A stretch of DNA of 64,000 nucleotides. Source: Trogon surrucura (lineage: Eukaryota; Chordata; Aves; Trogoniformes; Trogonidae). Location of the stretch: NCBI GenBank assembly GCA_020746105.1, contig CM036642.1:1953501-2017500 (forward strand). The letters are read 5' to 3'. The position numbers and the translations under genes are program-made. Shown in pieces: positions 24,901 to 35,221 of this stretch (positions are counted from its first letter, which is position 1; each line of letters starts with the position of its first letter). The notes under the pieces are model-generated. The model made no database searches. It was not told the DNA's origin and saw only the letters and a program-made list of their open reading frames with translations.

Positions 24901-27699
24901 AAAAACTTGCAGAATAATCCCCCGTGATTTTATCCAAGGTTATAAAGGAGGTCTGAGGTTCAAGAGGAGACCTCGAGAGCGCTAAACAGGAATTTTCCTG
25001 TCTGTAAACATATTTTTAAACAGGGATGAAACCCAAGTGGCAAAGTTTCTCCCCCATTTAAAAAAGGTAATAAACCAAATTAAAATAAATTGAAGTTCTG
25101 CATGTAAATCGGCACCGGAGAATGAGATCATGTTGCGCAATGAAGAGGTGAAGGCAGGAAAATGTCACATTTTATTGAGGCAAAATTCGTGACGAGAGAG
25201 AACATAATTTTTTTTAAGCTGGCTGAACTGTTTGGGGAAAAAAGAAAAACAACCGCAAAGTAGCTTTTGTGCTGAGGCGCAGCTGGCAGAGGAGGTGGAG
25301 AGGGAGGAGATGGGTGTCCCTGGTAGGACATCACGGGTACATCTGCAACAAGGACGTGGGGACAATGTGGGGAAGGGCTCCTGGGCTGCCACCAGACACA
25401 GCCAGAGAGTTAATTCCAAATCGGCACCATCTGCTGCCCTTCAGCATCTGGTTCCCACGCTGCTCCGTCCTGCCCGCGCACATCTGTGCGAGGAGGGGCT
25501 GTCGGGAGAACAGCTGGGGGCAGCGACCCTTGTGCCTACGGGGCAGCATTTCTAGCTCAGCCCGCTCCGGATGATCTCAAATTCTGGAAATCCCAAGCTT
25601 TTTCCCCTGCTCGGACCCGTCGCTGCAGCTTAAGCACCGGAGCTGGGCTCGAACCGATGCGGAGTCTCACAGGCTTTGATGGGAAACGGGTGGGGTGTCC
25701 TCTCCTGGACCAAGGAGAGGCTCTTCAAAGCTGCTCCCTGGGCTTCATGTCCTCCGCCTCCCTTCTTCCCAGCAAAACCAGGGGAGATATGTCCCTTGGA
25801 CAAATTAATCTTGTCCTGCCACCCATCTTTATCTATCTATCTACGTATTTATTTATTTTTAATACCCTTGTTGCAGCATTCTTTGGTTTCTCTCTCCATA
25901 AAACAGAATATTGGGGGTATTCCCCTCTTTTTTCAGCATCCTTTCCTAGCACCTGTGTTTGCCTGCTTGTGCTTCTGAGCAGCACCCAGCATTGCAGGGT
26001 CCTGCCCGGTGAGAGACCTGTTGCTTCTGCCATCAGAGAAATTAAATATTGATACCGCTATCACAGAAGCTGTTCTCTTCACTAAATTCGTTTTTCTTCT
26101 TCTTGTATATGACCGAGTGGCAGGCAGGGATCAGGGGGACGGAGGCTCTCCCGCAGGCTCTCCCGGGGGCTTAGTTTTCTTTCTCTCATCCCCGTTTTGC
26201 TCGCCAAGGAGTGGAGAGATCGAGGATTTGGGCTTTGGCAAGGATGAAACGCATCTCTCAGAGCAGTAACGCGCCCTGGGGTGGGTCCTGGAGGGGAGGG
26301 GTTCCACCTCCCGAAGCATCTGGCACTGGATGCTGCTGGCTACACGTCTTGAAGCGATGGGATTTCGACAGAGACATCGTTTTCTGCAGCTAGGAAACAA
26401 ATAATAACATCAAACAGCTCGGCGATGAGGGCAAGCGGGGTGGAAGAATCATGAATATTTCGCTGGGAGAGGACTGTTCCGTTCCTGCTTGTACCAAAAT
26501 AGGATGCTCCTTCCTAAGATGCAGTGGTGATCTTTGGGTTTCATTTGTAGAAGGGTTCGTGTGGGCGGAGGAGAAACAAGGAGGAGAGGGAAGACATAGC
26601 CCTGCCTGTGTTCTCTTTGAACCTTAACATGGTTTTTCGTTAACCAATTTTTTTTTATTAAATTTTTAATACTATTTTTTTAATGAATTTTTAACGCGCG
26701 CTGGGTAGTTGAGCTTGGCGGAGGCTGAAGCTTTGTACCCCGTGCCAAGGATGCTGTGGGTAGGAAAGCTGTGCGTGGCTAAGCCTTGTTAGGAGCTAAA
26801 CCCCGTCTACTTGACGGGAAATGGAGAATAAGACAAATAGATCAATTTTCATTGCAGCAAAAGCTTAACAGTAGAGGGCCTCAAATTTCCTCTGGGGTCT
26901 CATGTTGTTTAACTTATTTCTTAATGGTCTGAAGCACGGTGTGACCGGGGCTGTGGCCTTTGACTACAAGAGAAATATAAAGTTGCCCTAATCATAGAGC
27001 ATTGGGAGTTATGGAAAGGAACTCGATAAATTAAATTGCGGTCTTGCGTGTGGCGATGGTCGCGTCCTTCCGGGGAGGTAAATATTGTTATTAAATAAGG
27101 CGAAATGAAAAAGCTGGGCAAATTCACTGTATGGAGAGGAGAATGTGGGGTAGGGATGGGTGATGCTGTGTCTGTGGTGGGATTTCCCAGTGAGCCGCGC
27201 ATCCCCAGAGGGTCTGCTGGCAAAAACCAGGAGGTTCTTGGGCTTGGTAGAGGCGTGAGGAGATGAAAAAGCAGAAGAGATGGAATTTTTATGGCAAGGA
27301 AAATCTCTCGACTAGACACCGGCAGGAAATAAGTCACGCTGGGTGGAAGTGACCCGATGCAAAATAGAGTTACAGATTTCTCGTGCTGCTGGACATATGG
27401 CTAGACTGGTATTTAAGCGCCGCTTTGGCGGCTGTAAAGGGAAGGAAACGCTGATACAGAGATGTTTCTGGAGGCTCCCCGCCGTCGCCAAGAAAATAAA
27501 AACGCAAAAAAAGACAGACTCGCCGTGCGACTTGTGACATTTCACCCGTCGCGGAAAATTCCAAAGTTGTCGCACTTGAGCAGAGCAAACTTCAACTGAA
27601 CGATGGTGGGAAAAGAAAAAAAAAAACCCCAATAATCCATTATGTTGGTGTTTTTCTTTCTTTGTTGAATATTCTCCTTCCCCATCGGGAAGCTGGAAT

Positions 27700-28080
27700 A
27701 AAGTTCGTGGTGTCGGGAGCATAATTGAGCAAACGGCCTTTGCGCTTATCAAGTGCCTCTGTTCTGCTTGGGCATTTAATCACCCACAAAAGCCATTTAT
27801 TGCCTCGTATACTCCTCTTCTATGAACATTAGCCCTTAAATACCTGGCATAATTAAAGGTGAAGCTGCGGCGCTGCGCTCCGTCTCCTGCCCGTGGAAGG
27901 GTAACAGATGAGGTGGGAGTTCTGGCGGAGTTCAAGGTGAGAGCCGTAAAGCTCATTTTCTGCATGTGTCAGGGACATTATTTTAGGAATGTCTAATTCC
28001 GCGGGCAAAAATTGAGGCTGGCTCAAATAATAATTCACGCTTAATGAACTTAGAGTTATAGCCCCGGCTCTGCGATTCCC
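27700..28080. promoter_or_regulatory. Candidate conserved non-coding block
   Basis: Complex A+T-rich sequence includes gagcataattgagcaaacgg, ggcatttaatcaccc, gcataattaaaggtgaag and aataataattcacgc. TAATTR-type words recur at about 100-bp intervals. No frame codes for a recognisable product. Confidence 0.35.
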
Positions 28081-28799
28081 TCTGTGCCCGGCGCGGTCGA
28101 TTGGCCTTGTCAGATGTTTAAAGGATGGCGAGGAAATGACAAAAAGGATTTGATGGAATTAGGTGGAATTCCCCCAAAACACCCCTGTTTCTTTGTGTTT
28201 AGATCCCTGTCTGGGAAGAAAGAGAGAAATTTACCGCAGCTTTGGCTCTAATCCAGTCGGCTCCTTGATGGGGACTTTAACCTTGTGCGTTCTTCTTGCA
28301 GCTCAGCTCTTCAGAAGGCTCGTGCCCTTTCTTTTCGTGCGAGGAAACAAACAGAAAGTATTGACGAAGGGTTAATACCCGACGCTGCGTGTAGGTAGCA
28401 AATTTAAGTACCTGCCTGTCAAGTTCCTGACACGTCCTCGGCTACCCGACAATCAGAGCTTCAAAGGCTCGATCATTAATGCAGTTATCCTTGTAACACC
28501 CCTTTGATAGTAAATTAATGGGCTGTGGGATGTAGAACATCAGCCTCTTGCTACCGCTGGGTTTATCCACCAGCAGGTTCTGTCGTAGGGAAATATCCTG
28601 TGATGATGACGGGGGATGGAGGCGACTGACCCGAAGCATCAAATATTGTGAGGAGGGAGCTAAACGTGAGTTGACCCCGTACTCCAACTGTCTGTCCTGG
28701 CAGGTCATCGAGGCTCACCCCACCAAGTCACAGCCTTGTCCCCAAGGCCAGCTGTAGCACAGGATCGCCGAGCCCCGTGTTGCTTCCCAGCAAGACGGG

Positions 28800-29760
28800 G
28801 CTTTTTCTGACTGTTTCAAACACCAGGCATCTGTATAAACAATTGTATTAAACCGCTGTTGTAGTAATTGTGTTTGTACAGTGGAGGAAGAAGGCTCAGT
28901 TTACCCCTCTGCTGTCTGCAAATGATTCCTCCAGGTTATGTGCGAAGCATTTTTATTTTTATTTTTTCAATGTGCTGATTTCATTCAGGGGAAAGGAGAA
29001 AAAAAAAAAAAAAAGCAGATACTATTACAATGACATATTCTTCCCCAATGGTAACTTTATCCCTGCTTCTGGCTCAGTGCAGAATCATAATTCATTTTGT
29101 CACAAGGATGGCAAATAAATAATAAGAATAAATTGAGCAGATTATCTCATCTTTAAGCCATGCCCAGCATTCATCAAATCCGTGCCAAGAAGCAAGACTT
29201 ATCTGCAGTCAAATTGATCCTACAAGAACACCTACCCTAAGCCCCATTAGTGCACCTCGGAGCTGCTCACCCATCTCCTCGGTCCTCGGCTGCTTAAAAC
29301 GACGAGTCATTAAAGTGACACACATTCCCAAAGTGTCTGTCTTATAACAGGTCTAGTGAAAACGTATGTCTTGCTATTTCTCGCCATTGATTTTTACCGA
29401 AAGGACCAAAAAACGTTACAAAGGCTAAATTCGACTGGGTAGAAAGTTAGCTAGTCAGCGCCGCAGATGCAAAAATACCCATTTCTTCTCTCACTTCAAT
29501 GAAGTTTTAATAACAGATGCTGCAGGGAGTTTCCACAGGACTAAGGTCTCATTACTCTTGGAGGAGATGCTACTGAACATTTATTAGTGTACTGCGAAGC
29601 GTTATAAATAATTAACGTGGAACTACACGGAGTAAACCTACTGCAGTCCTACTAATTGGTAAACAGACGTGTATTTCACTTGGAGTATATGAGAAGTGTT
29701 GCCGCTTTCGGTGCTATGATTCACTTGTATAAATTTAAGCTTATGAATAATGGTTTAAAG
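28800..29760. promoter_or_regulatory. Largest candidate conserved non-coding block
   Basis: Nearly 1 kb of A+T-rich, non-repetitive sequence is broken only by an A16 run. Words include aaacaattgtattaaacc near 28838, tagtaattgtgtttg near 28863, gaataaattgagcag near 29126, attaaagtgacacac near 29310 and ataaataattaacgtgg near 29604. ORFs are short throughout. The size and uniform texture suggest one or more enhancers, or a non-coding transcript; neither can be shown from one sequence. Confidence 0.4.
28999..29014. repeat. A16 homopolymer
   Basis: Sixteen A residues inside an A+T-rich, conserved-looking block. No SINE body is seen. Confidence 0.75.
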
Positions 29761-30209
29761 GGCTGAGTTTTGCTTTTATTTATTTCACAGCACTCAAAAA
29801 AGCGGTAGGCGCGTCGCACGAATAAAGGTGAGGTTGGTTGCCCCAGAAAATATTGGCTCTGAAGCTTCATCTAGACTAAAACTGGGACTGAAGGAGCTAA
29901 CTTGGTGAGCGAGCAACAGTTATTTCACTGGAAGCCTGTGTGTTCCATGGAAATAGTCTTCACGGAACCTGCTCTGAACCCCCTCCCAAGTTGTTGCAAA
30001 ACAGCCCGTAGCGAATGCAAAAATAAGGTTGTTGATTTGCAGTCGTGCTCTGTAGGTGTGCGTAATGAAGATCTTGTTGATGGCACAAGGCTTGTCTCGT
30101 TGTTTAATGTGAATTTAAGTGGATATATTTAAGCTGTAAAACACGCGAGGGTGAGCAACTCCACTTTGGAGCTCAAATAGATGAAGGAACTCCCTTGGAC
30201 CAGGATAGG

Positions 30210-30680
30210 TAGAGAAACTCCCTTGGATTCCATCTTAAGCCCTGTCCAGGCTTTGGGTGGAATCCAAGAGGGATAACCAGTTCCCGTGTTTGAGGTGATG
30301 TAAGGTTGGTTGTTTAATAGTATCGAAGCTGGACCCTCTTACAGCGACGCTGGAGCCCTCCCCTCCGAGTGGACGCACTGCGTAGGACCTCCCAGTTGCC
30401 GGGAGAGGTTCTCCAAATCCTCGCTGCAACCGGAGCTCCCCAGCCACTGCGGGTCTGGATGATGGTTAAAAGTATCAGGGCAATTGGCAGAGTATCTTTT
30501 TTTAATCCCTAGCTTTAGGTAGTAATGATGAAGTGCATCACCCTGCTTATTCTCCTTGTTGCTTAAAACTAGAGTATAAGCTTATTGTTTTAACTAAATG
30601 CATTGGCTTACTCTTTGTAATGCCTCGAAGCAGACGGTAAAATAAGCCCACTCTGGTGTCTGCATCCTTTCCATCAATTG
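30210..30680. repeat. LTR-like dispersed repeat, copy 1
   Basis: This block aligns with 44465-44915 in the same orientation. The core, 30281-30464, matches 44555-44738 without any indel. By eye I count about ten differences in 184 bp, mostly transitions. Similarity starts near gagaaactcccttgga (30213) and fades after gcatcctttcc (about 30675). Outside the core this copy carries small insertions, for example around 30590-30610. Length and composition fit a solo LTR of an avian endogenous retrovirus, but I could not confirm TG/CA ends, a target duplication or a primer-binding site. No gag, pol or env sequence adjoins it. A non-autonomous retroposon is the alternative. Orientation of the element is not resolved. 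Confidence 0.75.
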
Positions 30681-30932
30681 GGAATACACCAGGTTGGAGG
30701 AGAAACATGCTGACAAGGGTTTGGTGCGGCCGAAGGGACTGACTGAGGCAAAAGCTAACGTGGGAAACGGTTAGAATAGACGGGGCTTGCAAAATGCAGG
30801 GGTTTGCAGCAGTTAACGGCAAAAAGTGACGCTGTGACTCAAAAAGGCAAGCTGCCAGCGTGGTGGCATGCAACATTTCAAGACTATATATAAATATCTG
30901 ACCTATTTCTTATGGATAGCACAATAAGGACT

Positions 30933-31000
30933 CGATCAAAACCCCATTGAATTCTGCAGGAGTCTTTCCATTGACTTCAATGGCTTTTGGATTGGCCCCT
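30933..31000. repeat. Palindromic old interspersed repeat (MITE-like)
   Basis: The stretch carries the stem ccattga-ct-tcaatgg at 30968-30983. It is embedded in a longer imperfect inverted repeat: gatcaaaaccccattgaa on the left, and the complement of ttcaatggcttttggattgg on the right. This word pattern, with repeated CATTGA/TCAATGG flanking an inverted core, is from memory common in amniote genomes as a very old repeat. I cannot name the family. It could also be a chance palindrome in unique sequence. Confidence 0.5.
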
Positions 31001-31009
31001 ATAAATGGC

Positions 31010-31260
31010 TCTTGAGGAGAAGATCGTGGTGCATTTGCCTGACTATTTTTATAATGCGTTTGATCACTCACTCGGCAATTTTTCAAACTTCAGCCGCTCG
31101 CGATGGGGAGCTAGTGCAAATTACGACGTTCGATGGCCAAAGAAATGTCTCTCGAAATTGAACGGAGACTCGTAAAACAGATAAATGTGTTGGCGTCCCA
31201 CGACCGCCGAGATGAAAGGAGAGCATTAACACTCATTAAAAGGGACAAGCCACTGCCACA
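31010..31260. promoter_or_regulatory. Candidate conserved non-coding block
   Basis: Complex sequence with CpGs kept in an A+T-rich context: gccgctcgcgatggg, attacgacgttcgatgg and cccacgaccgccgag. Preserved CpGs can mark unmethylated regulatory DNA. No coding sense is seen. Confidence 0.3.
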
Positions 31261-33270
31261 CTCCCAGTGACCCTGTCACGGAGACACGAGGGTTCTGTCG
31301 TTTTATCTCGCGGTTCTCCCAGCTTTCGGACTAGCTTGGGGCTTGCCGGATCAGCGGGCCAACTCATCACCTGTCTTATTTCTGAAAAATGGGAGGCTGG
31401 GGAAGGTCCAAGAAGCTTTTCAGAGCGTAGCTGCAGGGTAACATTCCCCTTGGAGAAGTTTCTTCCAGACCCTGAAGCACGAGGGATTGTCTTCTTCTAC
31501 CGTGGAGCTATGGAAGTTCTCATTGCTCATCTAAGTCCTCCATCCTTTGGGTTCCTTTTTAAGCTCTTCTTTGTAATGATATCCGGTGACAAGGAGGCTA
31601 ATTATGCCTTGAGAAAAGAGAGACCTCTTCTTGTACCTTTGCACTGTGTTGCCTGTTGAATGTGGTTGAAGTCTCCTCCGTTTCTCGTCTTCGAGAACTG
31701 GCAAGTCCTAGGTTTGGGGTGGAGGCTTTTCCATCGCCAGTTACAGTGAAATCAGAACATCTGGGAAGGTCACTTCCATTTTGGACCTTCTGCAGAGCGT
31801 CCCCAATGGGTATAATTTATAATTTTCATAGGCTTGACTCTTACATTCCAGCCTTGTGTTTCTGTATTTAGTAAAAACAACATTGAAATCAAAGCGAGAG
31901 CATTCAACGAGGTCAAAAAATTGTTCCTGGGATTATTCTGTCATGTGAAGGAAGTTCACAGGTTTGGAGCTTTGCCCCAGGTTTCAAAATCCGAGAATTT
32001 CTTCTGAAAGGGAATTTACATGTTTCGACTTCTTTTTCCAGGGCATAAAGATGTCTGGTTTTACTCCTGTTATATCGTGCTCATCTTGACACTTACATTC
32101 AATCTTTGTCAAGCCTAGAAGTCTGAAGGCACAGAGCGTTTGAGAAATAGTACGTGCAGGGATTGCTTTGTATGGTAATAATGGAATTGGGTGCTTTTTT
32201 GTTGTGTGTGTTGGGTGTTTTTAACGATTTTGGTGGACATCTTAGGAGCAGTCAGCCGATTAGGTGTAGGAAACCAGCTTGAGGGTTTTGCAAGGACGCC
32301 CGCTTGGTCTCTCATCCTTTTATTTTTTTGAGATGGATGCAGCATTGATTTGAGGTCCCAACATTTGGTCCCGAGGTTGGTTTCAAGGAAGAGATGATGT
32401 GGCTGGAGGTCACCTTCTCAACGCCACCACCTGTCCCAGGGCTTGGCATTCGGTTCTTTTCTTCTCTCTCTGGTCCTGCCAATGATAATCCCCGTTCAAC
32501 ACGCAGAGGGGCAAGTCTGGGACCGCCGTCGCCTCCGAGCTGTGGTGGAGATGACCAAGGAATTTATTTAATTTCTTCTCGATGTCCTTACGCTCTAATT
32601 GCTCCCTGGCAGACCAGCCTTTGCTGGACTGCTTTGCGCCACCAATGTTGAGGGAATTCAGCTCAGGAGCTGGTTTGTGGAGGTTGTGGGTGGGATGGGA
32701 AAATCTCAGCTTGCTCTCCCTGCTCTGACCTTGCTCGCCATCCAACGGGGAGACCTCCTGGACCTGGGGGCGGTGTTTGTCCTGACCCCCTTTCCCTTCC
32801 AAATTATTTTTCCTACGTCACAGTGTCCTTCTCTGCTATTTACTGAGCTTTAAAGCTTTGGTTTTCTCAGCAAACTTGGCCTTTTCTGTTGCTTCAAACG
32901 GGGAGAACTTCTCCACCAGACCTATGCGAGTTTGTGTCTGTATTTGCCTCCCAACCATCGCACTAATGGACCCAAAAAGCCGTGTCTGACCCAACAACCA
33001 AATCTCGTTGAACTTCCCCCTCCTCATTTTTTGGCTGCTTTATGTAAAGGCATTGAAATACTGTTCCAAGGTCTCTGGAGTGGGTGGGATTATTTAGACC
33101 ATGAGGAATTTCAGTGGCTTCAGTATTTTATGCAGCGGGTGGTTGCCCAGTTGCTCTTTCGAGAGAATTTTATCTTTTTCTGGGTTCAATATTGATGTGT
33201 TTTGCTACTCGGTGCTGGAATGAGCGCTGAGTAAACTGACCGAAGACTTTAGTTTTTTTTTAAAATACAG

Positions 33271-34140
33271 AAGTTGGGGGGAGTGGTTGACACACCAGAA
33301 GGCTGTGCAGCCATTCAGAGAGACCTGGACAGGCTGGAGGGCTGGGCGGGGAGAAATCTGATGAAGTTTAATAAGGGCAAGTGTAGAGTTTTGCACTTGG
33401 GAAAAAATAACCCCATGTGCCAATATAGGTTGGGGACTGCCCTGCTGGAGAGCAGTGCAGGGGAAAGGGACCTGGGGGTTCTAGTGGACAGCAGGATGAC
33501 CATGAGCCAGCAGTGTGCCCTCGTGGCCAAGAAGGCCAATGGCATCCTGGGGTGTATTAGAAGGGGAGTAGCAAGTAGGTCAAGAGAGGTCCTCCTGCCC
33601 CTCTACTCTGCCCTGGTGAGGCCGCATCTGGAATATTGTGTCCAGTTCTGGGCCCCTCAGTTCAAGAAGGACAGGGAGCTGCTTGAGAGAGTCCAGCGTA
33701 GAGCCACAAAGATGGTGAAGGGAGTGGAGCATCTCCCTTATGAGGAAAGGCTGAAGGAGCTGGATCTCTTTAGCTTGGAGAAGAGGAGGCTGAGGGGTGA
33801 CCTCATCAATGTTTATAAATATGTCAAGGGGGAATGTCAGGAGGATGGAGCCAGGCTCTTTTCAGCGGCGTCCACTGACAGGACAAGGGGCAATGGGTGG
33901 AAGCTGGAACACAGGAGGTTCCAGAAAAATATGAGGAAAAACTTTTTCACTGTGAGGGTGACTGAGCACTGGAACAGGCTGCCTAGGGAAGTTGTGGAAT
34001 CTCCATCTCTTGAGACATTCAAAACCCGCCTGGACGCGTTCCTGTGCGCTCTAGTGTAGGTGATCCTGCTCTGGCAGGGGGGTTGGACTAGATGATCTTT
34101 GAGGTCCCTTCCAACCTTTAACATTCTGTGATTCTGTGAT
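33271..34140 (+). mobile_element. CR1 LINE, 5'-truncated 3' fragment with tail
   Basis: This is a chicken-repeat-1 non-LTR retrotransposon copy of about 870 bp. It opens inside ORF2, carries the frame to a TAG at 34057-34059, then a short 3' UTR. The UTR contains the family's inverted motif (ggttgga at 34081-34087, later tccaacc) and ends in the ATTCTGTG octamer tail (attctgtgattctgtgat) at 34123-34140. Sequence after 34140 (aattaggtaatt) is unrelated to CR1. The 5' truncation is typical of target-primed reverse transcription. The reverse-transcriptase catalytic core (YADD box) and the endonuclease lie upstream in a full element and are absent, so this copy cannot move by itself. The family call is firm; the subfamily is not determined. 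Confidence 0.95.
33274..34059 (+). pseudogene. CR1 ORF2 C-terminal fragment, 261 codons, frame open
   Basis: The frame encodes the C-terminal part of the CR1 ORF2 polyprotein (endonuclease plus reverse transcriptase), downstream of the polymerase core. Family-typical blocks are visible in order: KFNKGKC at residues 31-37, DLGVLVD at 66-72, LVRPHLEYC at 114-122, [10 protein letters not shown] at 137-146, [12 protein letters not shown] at 166-177 and [10 protein letters not shown] at 232-241. The first Met is only the first ATG in the truncated frame, not the native ORF2 start. There is no internal stop or frameshift, which suggests a fairly young insertion. It has no promoter and no catalytic residues, so I treat it as a retroposon remnant and not as a host gene. 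Confidence 0.9.
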
Positions 34141-34520
34141 AATTAGGTAATTAAGAATAAGATGCTTAAGGCAGTTGGGTGGATGGACAGCAATTTGTTC
34201 AAGATCTGGTCCGTGCAGCTGAATGGGCAATTAAACTTGTTATAATTTATTTATTTTTTTTAAAGTAGGTGAGGGAATTATGTCTTATGCTTAACTTCTA
34301 ACCCCTTTTGACCTGCTGTAGTGCAGGATTTTGTATTTCTGCACGAGGGACTTGTCTGTCGGGTTCCTGGAGGGCCCTGAAGTGCTGCTGAGCCCGGTCC
34401 TGGTGTCCTCAGAAGTCCCTCTTTGTCCCCCATCCCTCCTGCGCAGGGTCTCAGGCTTGGTCTGGTGCAGATCCTCCTCCGTTAGCCACGGCAGGACTCT
34501 CTCCTGATTGAAACGTGCTC

Positions 34521-34537
34521 TTTTTTTTTTTTTTTTT
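34521..34537. repeat. T17 homopolymer
   Basis: Seventeen T residues, a simple repeat about 380 bp downstream of the CR1 tail and unrelated to it. Confidence 0.8.
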
Positions 34538-34854
34538 GCCTGAAGGAGAGATGAAAATTAAGCGAACTGATCTGTTTAAACCTTTATAAATACGTGTTTA
34601 ATATCTGCTTAATGTGAGATGGAATTTATGAGCCGTTAAGTGATGCGAGATCGTTTTGGTAAGAATAGAGAAGTCTAGTGGGAAAACTTCCTCCTGGGAC
34701 CTAATCTCATATTATTATTTTTTTAAGAGAGATTTAATATGTTATAGTTGACGTTTTCAGCGACGCTGGAATATTTCCTACGCGGGAGCTTTCACAAGTG
34801 CTTTATAACTCTTTAATGGTTTAAGCTGGTGAAATCCTTATGCCGGGGGTAGGG

Positions 34855-34950
34855 ATTACACCACCTCTGCGGATGGGGAAACTGAGGCACGCAGAGACAG
34901 GCAATGCCAGAAACCTGCACGTCCTGCTCTTGGTTTGTTGCAATCCAGCC
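34855..34950 (-). repeat. MIR SINE fragment (minus strand)
   Basis: The words cggatggggaaactgaggca and cgcagagacaggc match the complement of the MIR block CCTCAGTTTCCCCATC and its CTCTCTG flank. The part toward 34950 (aaacctgcacgtcctgctc) is more decayed. It sits about 700 bp downstream of the CR1 copy. The match to the conserved MIR core is clear; the limits are approximate. Confidence 0.7.
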
Positions 34951-35087
34951 ACTTCAGGGCTTTCCCCCAGATCATAAGATGAGGCTGTGCTTTACATTTC
35001 CTGGCTGTGTTTTTTGGGTTTTTTATGCATTTGGTGTCGTTTTGCAGACATAAGTGCAAGGGGAGCATGTGCTGCATCTCCCACCAG

Positions 35088-35221
35088 CTTTTTCCTTTTT
35101 TTTTTTCCCCCCTTTTTTTCCCCCATTTTTCTTTTTTCCTCTCCGCTCTTTTATTATTCTTTTTTTCTTCTATAATTTTTTCCCTCCTATTATTTTTTTT
35201 CCCACTTTTCTCCCTTTTTTT
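35088..35221 (+). repeat. Polypyrimidine tract
   Basis: A nearly pure T/C stretch of about 130 bp. It includes an uninterrupted 37-base pyrimidine run at 35088-35124 and a few scattered A bases and one G after that. Such tracts can form triplex DNA. It also resembles a very long splice-acceptor tract, but no AG-bounded exon with coding sense follows. Confidence 0.8.

Larger units (their letters stand above)
15947..30209. other. Intergenic DNA without genes
   Basis: Fourteen kilobases of unique sequence hold one MIR fragment, several homopolymers and the candidate blocks at 18.6, 27.7 and 28.8 kb. A small additional A+T-rich patch at 23110-23225 has tcattacaataattattc. A small hairpin (ggcgcag, ctgcgcc) lies near 18547-18566. 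No gene was recognised. Confidence 0.55.

Noticed and set aside
25486..26052. 188-codon plus-strand frame
   Set aside because: It includes a low-complexity Tyr/Leu/Ile segment from a tatc/attt run and has no domain.
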